DNA from: Streptomyces monomycini
GTDB taxonomy: Bacteria > Actinomycetota > Actinomycetes > Streptomycetales > Streptomycetaceae
Length of the DNA: 64,000 bases
NCBI RefSeq assembly: GCF_022271435.1
Contig: NZ_JAFIQY010000034.1
Location: forward strand, 1 to 64,000
Direction of reading: 5' to 3'
The notes under the pieces were generated by a model. That model made no database searches. It was not told the DNA's origin and worked only from the letters and a program-made list of their open reading frames with translations. Made by a program: the position numbers and the translations under genes. This document shows, one piece after another, positions 48,458 through 56,311 of the stretch. Within the stretch, counting starts at the first letter, position 1, and every line of letters begins with the position of its first letter.

Positions 48458-48650
48458 CCCCGTACGCCGAGCGCTCGCCACGCACCCCGGCATGGCTCAC
48501 CCCGTACGCCAAGCGACCGCACGCCAGACCCCACCCCGTACGCCGAGCGCCCGCCACGCACCCCGGCACGGCATCACCCCGTACGCCAAGCGCCCGCACG
48601 CGCCAGACCCCCCCGCACGCCGAGCGCCGCCACGCACCCCGCCCCACCGC
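48458..48650. repeat. Repeat family C: alternating CCCCGTACGCC units
   Basis: CGTACGCC (or CGCACGCC) occurs at 48461, 48503, 48537, 48580 and 48614, with spacings of 42, 34, 43 and 34 bp. Odd copies read CGTACGCCGAGCG...CGCCACGCACCCC and even copies CGTACGCCAAGCG...CCGCACGC, making a ~76-bp higher-order repeat. The unit resembles the 3' part of family B (CCCGTATGGCGAGCG), so C may have arisen from B. A C-rich, nearly G-free stretch follows to ~48725. Confidence 0.8.
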
Positions 48651-48752
48651 CCCGGCCACGCCCCCACCCCGCCCGCCTCCGACCCGCCCTCCCGCCCCCG
48701 ACCCGCACCCCCGCCCCCCACCACCCTGGTAAAGAGCACCCCCATCGCCCGG

Positions 48753-48758
48753 TACGCT
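48753..48758 (+). promoter_or_regulatory. -10 element of trmI (leaderless pattern)
   Basis: TACGCT (48753-48758) ends six bases before the ATG at 48765, with no ribosome-binding site between them. The promoter therefore abuts the end of the repeat field. Confidence 0.45.
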
Positions 48759-48764
48759 GGTCAC

Positions 48765-49673
48765 ATGTCCGAACCGACCGGTGCCGCCCGCCGTCGCGGG
48801 CCCTTCAAGGTCGGGGACCAGGTCCAGCTCACCGATCCCAAGGGACGCCACTACACGTTCACGCTCGAAGAGGGCAAGAGCTTCCACACCCACAAGGGAG
48901 CCTTCCCCCACGACGAGCTGATCGGTGCTCCCGAGGGCAGTGTTGTCCGTACCACCGGGAACGTCGCCTACCTCGCGCTGCGCCCGCTGCTCCCCGACTA
49001 TGTCCTGTCCATGCCCCGCGGTGCCGCCGTGGTCTACCCCAAGGACGCGGGGCAGATCCTGGCGATGGCCGACATCTTCCCCGGCGCCCGCGTCGTCGAG
49101 GCGGGGGTGGGGTCCGGCTCGCTCAGCAGCTTCCTGCTGCGCGCCATCGGCGACCAGGGCATGCTGCACAGCTACGAGCGGCGCGCCGACTTCGCCGAGA
49201 TCGCCACGCAGAACGTCGAGCGGTACTTCGGCGGTCCGCACCCGGCGTGGACGCTCACCGTCGGTGACCTTCAGGACAACCTCTCCGACACCGACGTCGA
49301 CCGGGTCATCCTGGACATGCTCGCTCCCTGGGAGTGCCTGGAGGCCGTCTCCAAGGCGCTCGTCCCGGGCGGCATCCTGTGCGCGTACGTGGCCACCACG
49401 ACGCAGCTGGCCCGTACCGTCGAGGCCATCCGCGAGCACGGCACCTTCAACGAGCCGTCGGCCTGGGAGACCATGGTCCGCACCTGGCACGTCGAGGGCC
49501 TGGCCGTCCGCCCCGACCATCGCATGATCGGTCACACCGGCTTCCTGCTGACCGCCCGCCGTCTCGCGGACGGTGTCGAGCCGCCGCTGCGCCGCCGCCG
49601 CCCCGCCAAGGGCGCGTACGGCGAGGACTACTCCGGTCCCGGCAGCTCCAGCGGGGGCGCGGAGCGCGGCTGA
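48765..49673 (+). CDS. trmI: tRNA (adenine-N1-)-methyltransferase TrmI
   Basis: A 302-residue SAM-dependent methyltransferase that makes m1A58 in the T-loop of tRNAs. The N-terminal domain (residues 1-~95) includes GDQVQLTDPKGRHYTFTLEEGKSFHTHKG. The SAM motif is VVEAGVGSGSLSSFLLRA, followed by YERRADFAEIATQNVERYFG and the catalytic-region DRVILDMLAPWECLEAV; ATTTQLARTVEAIREHG is typical of actinobacterial TrmI. ATG 48765 is supported by the -10-like TACGCT just before it. The C-terminal Gly/Ser tail is disordered. In actinobacteria this gene commonly lies just upstream of the proteasome ATPase gene, as here. Confidence 0.94.
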   Translation: MSEPTGAARRRGPFKVGDQVQLTDPKGRHYTFTLEEGKSFHTHKGAFPHDELIGAPEGSVVRTTGNVAYLALRPLLPDYVLSMPRGAAVVYPKDAGQILAMADIFPGARVVEAGVGSGSLSSFLLRAIGDQGMLHSYERRADFAEIATQNVERYFGGPHPAWTLTVGDLQDNLSDTDVDRVILDMLAPWECLEAVSKALVPGGILCAYVATTTQLARTVEAIREHGTFNEPSAWETMVRTWHVEGLAVRPDHRMIGHTGFLLTARRLADGVEPPLRRRRPAKGAYGEDYSGPGSSSGGAERG

Positions 49674-49732
49674 CCCGGCGCACGCCCCGGCGTAGCGCGG
49701 CCGACGCGCCTCGCACGCCCCCTCGAACCGTC

Positions 49733-49780
49733 CGGCGCCGCCGACCAGTTCCCGTCCCGCGGGAACCGTCGGCGGCGCCG
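49733..49780 (+). terminator. Hairpin after trmI
   Basis: CGGCGCCGCCGAC (49733-49745) pairs perfectly with 49768-49780, and an inner stem GTTCCCG (49748-49754) pairs with CGGGAAC (49760-49766) around TCCCG. The rest of the 226-bp gap to 49900 shows only a ribosome-binding site near 49885. Confidence 0.75.
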
Positions 49781-49899
49781 TCGCGTTCAGCGGGTGGAGG
49801 CCTGGCGGGAAACCCCGCCCGAGTGTTCCCCGGCGGCCCGGCCTGTGGAACGATGCTGGGCACTCCCACCGCCACAGCTCTTCACAGGAGTTACCCCGC

Positions 49900-50499
49900 G
49901 TGCAGTTCACGGCCGGCCAGGACCTTCCGCACACCCGCACCCGCGCCCTGCACTGGCTCGCCACCGCTGCCGCCCTGGCCGCGGTCGTCGCGGCCGCGTC
50001 CTTCGTCCAGCCCCCCGATGCCACGGCCACGGCCACCACCGACGCCGCCTCCGCCGCCCGCGCGGCCGCCGCCCCGGCCCCGGACCCGCACGCCGCGTCC
50101 TATCCGGTGGACTGCGGCCCGAACCGCCTCGACGTGGTCGACAGCGCCACCGGCGACCTCGACGGCGACGGCAGCCCCGAGACCGTCGCCGTGGTGCGCT
50201 GCCACACCGAGACCGGCACCCCGCCCAGCGGCGTGTACGTCCTCAGCGGTCCCGCGGCGGGTAAGACGGGCCAGGGCGCCCCGCGGGTCGTCGCGACCCT
50301 TCTCGCGCCCGCACAGCAGCGCAGCGTGGACGGTTTCGCCGTACGCGACGGTGCGGTCGCCGCGACACTCCTGGGCTACTCCTCGACCGGCGTGCCGCGC
50401 TGCTGCCCGGACGTCCGCGTGCGGACCAAGTGGCAATGGAAAGGCGGGAAGTTCGTCCAGAGCGAACTTCCCGCCTCGTCCGACACCGAGGGTGTGTGA
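49900..50499 (+). CDS. Hypothetical exported protein with FG-GAP-like repeat segment
   Basis: A 199-residue protein. After a short basic N-terminus, LHWLATAAALAAVVAAASFV (18-37) is a hydrophobic signal or anchor, followed by an Ala/Thr-rich linker to residue ~70. The exported domain has Cys72, Cys110 and the CC pair of GVPRCCPDVRV, possibly disulfides, and TGDLDGDGSPETVAVVRC, which resembles a calcium-binding FG-GAP/VCBS repeat. GTG 49900 has GGAG nine bases upstream. The last codons form half of a strong hairpin (50442-50476). Function unknown; the gene sits between trmI and the proteasome cluster. Confidence 0.75.
   Translation: MQFTAGQDLPHTRTRALHWLATAAALAAVVAAASFVQPPDATATATTDAASAARAAAAPAPDPHAASYPVDCGPNRLDVVDSATGDLDGDGSPETVAVVRCHTETGTPPSGVYVLSGPAAGKTGQGAPRVVATLLAPAQQRSVDGFAVRDGAVAATLLGYSSTGVPRCCPDVRVRTKWQWKGGKFVQSELPASSDTEGV
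50442..50476 (+). terminator. Hairpin inside the 3' end of the exported-protein gene
   Basis: AGGCGGGAAGTTCG (50442-50455) pairs perfectly with 50463-50476 around TCCAGAG. The stem ends 20 bases before the TGA and encodes GGKFVQSELPAS. A second small dyad, GTGTGA-TCGG-TCACAC, covers the stop codon. Confidence 0.6.
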
Positions 50500-50514
50500 T
50501 CGGTCACACGGTGA

Positions 50515-50802
50515 CTACTCCGCGTCCGGGCCGTAGACCTCCACCCGGTCCGCTACGCGGCGTACGTGAATACAGTCGCCCGGGCATTCCTTGGCGGAGT
50601 CCCGTACGTCATTGAGCAGCGGCAGGGGGACGGGGGTGGTGGCCCCCTTGTCCTGGAGCAGCTCGTCGTCGGCGCTTTTCACATAAGCCAGACCGTCGAT
50701 GTCGAGTTCGAAGACCTCCGGCGCGTACTGCGCACAGATGCCGTCGCCGGTGCAGAGGTCCTGGTCGATCCAGACCTCCAGTGCTTCGTCCTGCGCCGTC
50801 AT
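50515..50802 (-). CDS. Ferredoxin (3Fe-4S/4Fe-4S type)
   Basis: A 95-residue acidic electron carrier. Cys17 and Cys23 in DLCTGDGICAQYAPEVF and Cys73 and Cys77 in ECPGDCIHV form the pattern of actinobacterial single-cluster ferredoxins; only three of the four positions of a classical 4Fe-4S set follow standard spacing, so a 3Fe-4S cluster is likely. ATG 50802. It is divergent from arc across 241 bp. In actinobacteria a ferredoxin gene commonly sits here beside the proteasome ATPase gene; the functional reason is not known. A P450 or F420-linked partner is not in the window. Confidence 0.9.
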   Translation of the reverse strand: MTAQDEALEVWIDQDLCTGDGICAQYAPEVFELDIDGLAYVKSADDELLQDKGATTPVPLPLLNDVRDSAKECPGDCIHVRRVADRVEVYGPDAE

Positions 50803-51043
50803 CTCGCCTGCCGTTCCTGCGTACGTGAATCAAATGGGGCCCACCCTGACGGGTGTTGACCGTCTCGACGATACAACCGGTCGCTTTCTGATGTTGTTGG
50901 GTGGGTATCCCCCTGAGGTGAGGACGTGCGCAAGGGTGAAGATCGGACACACCCCGACAGTCTTTTCGATCTAGGGGTTTCAACCTGCACCGGCCCAGGT
51001 AGGGTCAGGAAGCGTCCAGCTCCCCTTGGAGGAGGTGAGGACC

Positions 51044-52810
51044 GTGGCAGCCCACGACGACGACATCAACCGCGGCATCCGGCCGGGGCGGGGGTCTGAC
51101 GACCCTGCCGGCCAGGTTGCCTATCTTGAGCAGGAGATCGCCGTCCTGCGACGCAAGCTCGCCGACTCTCCGCGTCACACGAGGATTCTCGAAGAGCGGA
51201 TCGTCGAGCTGCAGACCAACCTGGCCGGTGTTTCGGCACAGAACGAGCGACTCGCCAACACACTGCGCGAGGCGCGCGACCAGATCGTGGCCCTCAAGGA
51301 AGAGGTCGACCGGCTCGCGCAGCCGCCGGCCGGTTTCGGCGTCTTCCTGCAGGCGAACGAGGACGGCACGTCCGACATCTTCACCGGAGGCCGAAAACTC
51401 CGGGTGAACGTCAGTCCCAGCGTCGACCTCGACGAGCTCCGGCGTGGCCAGGAGGTCATGCTCAACGAGGCGCTCAACGTGGTCGAGGCCATGGAGTACG
51501 AGAACGCCGGGGACATCGTCACCCTCAAGGAGATCCTTGAGGACGGCGAGCGCGCCCTGGTCATCGGGCACACCGACGAGGAGCGGGTGGTGCGGCTCGC
51601 CGAGCCGCTGCTGGACATCAACATCCGCGCCGGCGACGCCCTGCTCCTGGAGCCCCGCTCCGGCTATGTCTACGAGGTCATTCCCAAGAGCGAGGTCGAG
51701 GAGCTCGTCCTCGAAGAGGTCCCGGACATCGACTACACGAAGATCGGCGGTCTGGGCGGCCAGATCGAACTGATCCGCGACGCGGTCGAGCTCCCGTACC
51801 TCTACCCCGACCTGTTCAAGGAGCACGAACTGCGCCCGCCCAAGGGCGTACTGCTCTACGGACCGCCCGGCTGCGGCAAGACGCTCATCGCCAAGGCCGT
51901 CGCCAACTCGCTCGCCAAGAAGGTCGCCGAGGTGACCGGCCAGCCCGCGGGGAAGAGCTTCTTCCTCAACATCAAGGGCCCCGAGCTGCTGAACAAGTAC
52001 GTCGGTGAGACGGAGCGGCACATCCGCCTCGTCTTCCAGCGGGCCCGGGAGAAGGCGAGCGAGGGCACCCCCGTCATCGTCTTCTTCGACGAGATGGACT
52101 CCCTCTTCCGCACCCGCGGCTCCGGGGTCAGCTCGGACGTGGAGAACACCATCGTCCCGCAGCTGCTCTCCGAGATCGACGGCGTGGAGGGCCTGGAGAA
52201 CGTCATCGTGATCGGCGCCTCCAACCGCGAGGACATGATCGACCCGGCCATCCTGCGCCCCGGCCGGCTGGACGTGAAGATCAAGATCGAGCGTCCGGAC
52301 GCCGAGGCGGCCAAGGACATCTTCTCGAAGTACCTCACCGAGCGCCTGCCGCTGCACGCCGACGACCTCGGCGAGCACGGCGACTCCCGCAAGGCCGCGG
52401 TCAGCGCGATGATCCAGTCGGTCGTCGAGCAGATGTACGCGGAATCCGAGGAGAACCGCTTCCTGGAGGTCACCTACGCCAACGGTGACAAGGAAGTCCT
52501 GTACTTCAAGGACTTCAACTCCGGCGCAATGATCGAAAACATCGTCGGACGCGCCAAGAAGATGGCCATCAAGGCATTCCTCGAACACAACCAGAAGGGT
52601 CTTCGCGTCGCCCACCTGCTCCAGGCGTGCGTGGACGAGTTCAAGGAGAACGAGGACCTGCCCAACACCACCAACCCGGACGACTGGGCCCGCATCTCCG
52701 GCAAGAAGGGCGAGCGGATCGTTTACATCCGCACCCTGGTCACCGGCAAGCAGGGCGCGGACACCGGCCGCTCCATCGACACGGTGGCGAATACCGGCCA
52801 ATACCTGTAA
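51044..52810 (+). CDS. arc: Proteasome-associated AAA ATPase ARC/Mpa
   Basis: A 588-residue hexameric AAA+ unfoldase that recognises pupylated proteins and threads them into the 20S proteasome. Residues ~15-75 form the Pup-binding coiled coil (AYLEQEIAVLRRKLADSP...ERIVELQTNLAGVSAQNERL). Tandem OB domains span ~95-230. The AAA domain has Walker A GPPGCGKT, Walker B IVFFDEMDSLF and ASNREDMIDPAILRPGR. The C-terminus TGQYL is the proteasome-docking motif. GTG 51044 has GGAGGTGAGG upstream; the upstream start at 51026 lies in the ribosome-binding region. The 241-bp gap before it holds the promoter for this first gene of the Pup locus. Confidence 0.97.
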   Translation: MAAHDDDINRGIRPGRGSDDPAGQVAYLEQEIAVLRRKLADSPRHTRILEERIVELQTNLAGVSAQNERLANTLREARDQIVALKEEVDRLAQPPAGFGVFLQANEDGTSDIFTGGRKLRVNVSPSVDLDELRRGQEVMLNEALNVVEAMEYENAGDIVTLKEILEDGERALVIGHTDEERVVRLAEPLLDINIRAGDALLLEPRSGYVYEVIPKSEVEELVLEEVPDIDYTKIGGLGGQIELIRDAVELPYLYPDLFKEHELRPPKGVLLYGPPGCGKTLIAKAVANSLAKKVAEVTGQPAGKSFFLNIKGPELLNKYVGETERHIRLVFQRAREKASEGTPVIVFFDEMDSLFRTRGSGVSSDVENTIVPQLLSEIDGVEGLENVIVIGASNREDMIDPAILRPGRLDVKIKIERPDAEAAKDIFSKYLTERLPLHADDLGEHGDSRKAAVSAMIQSVVEQMYAESEENRFLEVTYANGDKEVLYFKDFNSGAMIENIVGRAKKMAIKAFLEHNQKGLRVAHLLQACVDEFKENEDLPNTTNPDDWARISGKKGERIVYIRTLVTGKQGADTGRSIDTVANTGQYL

Positions 52811-52819
52811 CACCGCCGA

Positions 52820-52857
52820 CCGGCTGCGGATGTCCTGCACGGGGCGTCCGCAGCCGG
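52820..52857 (+). terminator. Hairpin after arc
   Basis: CCGGCTGCGGA (52820-52830) pairs perfectly with TCCGCAGCCGG (52847-52857) around a 16-base loop. A -10-like TAGGCT at 52977-52982 in the same 276-bp gap may be the dop promoter. Confidence 0.6.
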
Positions 52858-53086
52858 ACGCATTTCCGGGACTCCGCGGGTGATCCCCGGAAGGCCGCGA
52901 CGGAGCAGGTGAAAACCGGACTGGAGCAATGACTGTAATGATCTCCCCAGCGCCGCAAAGGCGTTCTAGGCTCTTCGGTACCGCCGCGTCGCGCACTGCG
53001 GAAGCGGGGGCCGCACACGGACCGGAAGCGCAGCGGTACTTGAGCGCCGACCCCATCCGGGGGCGCCGCCGGGCAAGGAGGGCCGC

Positions 53087-54598
53087 ATGACCGTACGGCG
53101 AGTAATGGGAATCGAGACGGAGTACGGGATCTCCGTCCCCGGCCACCCGAACGCCAATGCCATGCTCACCTCGTCCCAGGTCGTCAACGCCTACGCGGCG
53201 GCGATGCACCGGGCGCGACGCGCCCGCTGGGACTTCGAGGAGGAGAACCCGCTGCGGGACGCCCGAGGCTTCGACCTCGCCCGCGAGAACGCCGACGCCA
53301 GCCAGCTCACCGACGAGGACATCGGGCTGGCCAATGTGATCCTCACCAACGGGGCACGTCTGTACGTCGACCACGCGCATCCGGAGTACAGCTCGCCGGA
53401 GGTCACCAATCCACGCGACGCGGTGCTGTGGGACAAGGCCGGGGAGCGCATCATGGCCGAGGCCGCCGAGCGCGCGGCCCAGGTCCCCGGCGCCCAGCCC
53501 ATCCACCTCTACAAGAACAACACCGACAACAAGGGCGCCTCCTACGGCACGCACGAGAACTACCTGATGAAGCGGGAGACCCCGTTCTCGGACATCGTGC
53601 GGCACCTGACGCCCTTCTTCGTCTCCCGTCAGGTCTACGCCGGCGCCGGCCGGGTCGGCATCGGCCAGGACGGCCACGAGCACGGCTTCCAGATCAGTCA
53701 GCGGGCCGACTACTTCGAGGTCGAGGTCGGCCTGGAGACCACGCTCAAGCGGCCGATCATCAACACCCGCGACGAGCCGCACTCCGACGCCGAGAAGTAC
53801 CGCAGGCTGCACGTGATCATCGGAGACGCGAACCTCTCCGAGATCTCCACGTATCTGAAGCTGGGCACCACCGCACTGGTCCTGTCCATGATCGAAGACG
53901 GGTTCATCGCCGTCGATCTCGCCGTCGACCAGCCCGTACGCGCCCTCCACCAGGTCTCCCACGACCCGACGCTGCGCCACCTGATCACCCTGCGCAGCGG
54001 CCGGACCCTGACCGCCGTACAACTCCAGATGGAGTACTTCGAGCTGGCGCGCAAGTACGTGGAGGACCGGCTCGGCGCGGACGCCGACGAGCAGACCAAG
54101 GACGTCCTGGCCCGCTGGGAGGACGTGCTGGGACGCCTGGAGCACGACCCGATGAGCCTGTCCGGTGAGCTGGACTGGGTGGCCAAGCGGGAGTTGATGG
54201 AGGGCTACCGGCGCCGGGACGGCGTGGAGTGGGACGCGGCCCGCCTCCACCTCGTCGACCTCCAGTACGCCGACGTACGGGCCGACAAGGGCCTCTACAA
54301 CCGTCTCGCGGCCCGCGGCAAGATGAAGCGCCTGCTGACCGACGAGGAGGTCGCGCGGGCGGCCCAGGCGCCGCCGGAGGACACCCGGGCGTACTTCCGC
54401 GGCCGGTGCCTGGAGCAGTACGCGGACGACGTGGCGGCGGCCTCCTGGGACTCGGTGATCTTCGATCTGCCGGGCCGTGACTCGCTGCAACGGGTGCCGA
54501 CGCTGGAGCCGCTGCGCGGGACGCGCAACCACGTCAAGGAACTCCTCGACCGGTGCCGTACGGCCGAGGACCTGGTGCGGGTCCTGTCCGGAGGGTGA
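53087..54598 (+). CDS. dop: Pup deamidase/depupylase Dop
   Basis: A 503-residue glutamine-synthetase-fold enzyme that deamidates the C-terminal Gln of Pup to Glu and also removes Pup from substrates. Mg/ATP residues include Glu10 in MGIETEYGIS; the catalytic Asp95 lies in GARLYVDHAHPEYSSPE; further conserved stretches are HLYKNNTDNKGASYGTHENYLM, RPIINTRDEPHSDAEKYRRLHVIIGDANLSE and ALHQVSHDPTLR. The Dop-specific loop after residue ~36 (AAMHRARRARWDFEEENPLRDARGFDLA), absent from PafA, separates it from its paralogue at 59709. ATG 53087 has AAGGAGG upstream. Confidence 0.97.
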   Translation: MTVRRVMGIETEYGISVPGHPNANAMLTSSQVVNAYAAAMHRARRARWDFEEENPLRDARGFDLARENADASQLTDEDIGLANVILTNGARLYVDHAHPEYSSPEVTNPRDAVLWDKAGERIMAEAAERAAQVPGAQPIHLYKNNTDNKGASYGTHENYLMKRETPFSDIVRHLTPFFVSRQVYAGAGRVGIGQDGHEHGFQISQRADYFEVEVGLETTLKRPIINTRDEPHSDAEKYRRLHVIIGDANLSEISTYLKLGTTALVLSMIEDGFIAVDLAVDQPVRALHQVSHDPTLRHLITLRSGRTLTAVQLQMEYFELARKYVEDRLGADADEQTKDVLARWEDVLGRLEHDPMSLSGELDWVAKRELMEGYRRRDGVEWDAARLHLVDLQYADVRADKGLYNRLAARGKMKRLLTDEEVARAAQAPPEDTRAYFRGRCLEQYADDVAAASWDSVIFDLPGRDSLQRVPTLEPLRGTRNHVKELLDRCRTAEDLVRVLSGG

Positions 54599-54776
54599 CC
54601 GCGGATTCGATCGGGCACGCGAACCGGGGCTGAAAGGTCCCCCGGCCGGGAATCATCGGGGTGACTCCCGGACGTTGTACGAAGACGACCGAGAACAGGG
54701 CCGATGTCAGACCTTCCTTGTAGGGTCTGATCTTGACAGTCACATCGAGCGGGGCGAACCGAGCGGGGTGAGGGAC

Positions 54777-54995
54777 ATGGCGACCAAGGACACCGGCGGC
54801 GGACAGCAGAAGGCGACGCGTTCGACCGAGGAGGCCGAGGAGCAGTCGCAGGACGCGCAGGCCGCGGACGATCTCAAGGAGCGGCAGGAGAAGCTGTCGG
54901 ACGACGTCGACTCCGTGCTGGACGAGATCGACGACGTGCTCGAAGAGAACGCCGAGGATTTCGTGCGGTCGTTCGTGCAAAAGGGCGGACAGTAA
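54777..54995 (+). CDS. pup: Prokaryotic ubiquitin-like protein Pup
   Basis: A 72-residue, highly acidic, mostly disordered protein tag. The N-terminus MATKDTGGGQQKATRSTEEA engages the ATPase pore, the helical stretch DDLKERQEKLSDDVDSVLDEIDDVLEENAEDFV binds the ARC coiled coil, and the C-terminus is VQKGGQ. The terminal Gln means Dop must convert it to Glu before PafA can ligate it. ATG 54777 follows AGCGGGGTGAGGG. A -10-like TAGGGT lies at 54721-54726, so pup may also have its own promoter in the 178-bp gap after dop. Confidence 0.97.
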   Translation: MATKDTGGGQQKATRSTEEAEEQSQDAQAADDLKERQEKLSDDVDSVLDEIDDVLEENAEDFVRSFVQKGGQ

Positions 54996-55092
54996 CGGAT
55001 CGCCGGGTTCCGTCGGCAGCCGGTGCGCCGGAGGCGCGGGCGCGGCGGGCCACGGTCCGCGCACACCGCGCGGTCCGTGCGCACGGACCGGC

Positions 55093-55451
55093 GTGACGGT
55101 TCCCGGCTCCGGCTCCGGGGGCGCGCGGTCGCACAGGCTGCCGCGCGCTCCCGGACGTGCCGGTTCGCGCTCGGTGAGCGCGTGCGCACAGGCCGTCCCG
55201 GGCGCCGGCGCACGACCGCGGAGCCGGAAGGCGAAGGGCCGCCACCGCCGTCGTCCGGTCCGTTCCCGCGTGCATGTGGATCATGACCGCAGGACAGGTA
55301 AGGTCCGGGACGTACTGTGCTTCAGCTGCAACGCAGCGCTGGGCCAATTCAAGGATCGGCCGGACGTCTTGGGGCGGCGGCCGAATATCCGGAAGGAAAC
55401 GTGTGGAAGCCAACACTCGTAACGCCGGGCATCTACCAGCTGCCTTCCTGA
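55093..55451 (+). pseudogene. Frameshifted endonuclease VII remnant overlapping prcB
   Basis: One frame encodes VHVDHDRRTGKVRDVLCFSCNAALGQFKDRPDVL, the His-Cys metal core of recombination endonuclease VII proteins, but leaves the family just after it. One base later in frame, the DNA reads AAEYPEGNVWKPTLV then TPGIYQLPS and TGA at 55449-55451, the expected C-terminal tail. Loss of one G in the run near 55370-55382 explains the switch. Upstream (55093-55275) there are no recognisable zinc cysteines, so the N-terminal half also looks degraded. The tail overlaps the first 49 bases of prcB in another frame. An endonuclease VII gene is known between pup and prcB in S. coelicolor. Sequencing error remains possible. 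Confidence 0.55.
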
Positions 55452-56248
55452 CGTCCGGGTCCTCGTCGTTCATGGACTTCCTCGGGGAGCACTCGCCGGA
55501 GCTGCTGCCGGGCCGGCGTCCGCCGCTGCCCGTGCAGGGGACCATCGAGGCGCCGCACGGCACCACGATCGTCGCGGCGTCGTTCCCCGGCGGGGTGGTG
55601 CTCGCCGGTGACCGCCGCGCGACGATGGGCAACGTCATCGCGCAGCGCGACATCGAGAAGGTCTTTCCGGCCGACGAGTACTCGGCCGTCGGCATCGCCG
55701 GCACGGCCGGTCTCGCGGTCGAGATGGTCAAGCTCTTCCAGTTGGAGCTGGAGCACTTCGAGAAGGTCGAGGGCGCCCAACTCTCCCTGGAGGGCAAGGC
55801 GAACCGCCTCTCGACGATGATCCGCAGCAATCTCGGCATGGCCATGCAGGGCCTGGCCGTGGTGCCGCTGTTCGCCGGCTGGGACGTGGACCGCGAGAAG
55901 GGCCGGATCTTCTCGTACGACGTGACCGGCGGGCGCTCGGAGGAGCACGGCTTCGCCTCGACGGGCTCCGGCTCGGTCTTCGCGCGCGGCGCCCTCAAGA
56001 AGCTCTACCGCGAAGACCTCACGGAGAACCAGGCCGCCACGGCCGTGGTCCAGGCGCTGTACGACGCCGCGGACGACGACTCGGCGACCGGCGGCCCGGA
56101 CCTGGCCCGCCGGATCTACCCGATCGTCACGGTGATCACCGACGAGGGCTTCAAGCGGTACACCGAGGCGGAGGTGTCGGAGATCGCCCGCGCCATCCAC
56201 GAGCGGCGGCTCGACCAGCCCGACGGCCCGCGTGCCGCGCTGCTCTGA
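55403..56248 (+). CDS. prcB: 20S proteasome beta subunit precursor
   Basis: A 281-residue precursor of the catalytic proteasome subunit. A 53-residue propeptide ends at HG before Thr54 (TTIVAASFPGGVVLAGDRRATMGN), the N-terminal nucleophile after autocleavage; the Asp and Lys partners lie in GDRRAT and DIEKVFPAD. STGSGSVFARGALKKLY and IVTVITDEGFKRY are typical. GTG 55403 is preferred: it has GGAAGGAAA upstream and gives the family start VEANTRNAGHLPAAFLTSG. This start lies inside the tail of the endonuclease VII remnant. prcA follows after 63 bp. Confidence 0.96.
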   Translation: MEANTRNAGHLPAAFLTSGSSSFMDFLGEHSPELLPGRRPPLPVQGTIEAPHGTTIVAASFPGGVVLAGDRRATMGNVIAQRDIEKVFPADEYSAVGIAGTAGLAVEMVKLFQLELEHFEKVEGAQLSLEGKANRLSTMIRSNLGMAMQGLAVVPLFAGWDVDREKGRIFSYDVTGGRSEEHGFASTGSGSVFARGALKKLYREDLTENQAATAVVQALYDAADDDSATGGPDLARRIYPIVTVITDEGFKRYTEAEVSEIARAIHERRLDQPDGPRAALL

Positions 56249-56311
56249 GGACGGGAGACCGTCATGCACGCGCCACTGAGAGAGTCATTGACAGAAAGGG
56301 ACGGATAGCCG

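Noticed and set aside
47464..48493. Long minus-strand frames through the repeat field (encoding GREACGRRGLTR-like repeats)
   Set aside because: They change frame between repeat units, have no ribosome-binding site, run into the protease gene, and look like GC-rich chance frames.
55023..55286. Separate small arginine-rich gene between pup and prcB
   Set aside because: No ribosome-binding site, biased Arg/Gly/Ala composition, and overlap with the endonuclease VII remnant; treated as decayed sequence.
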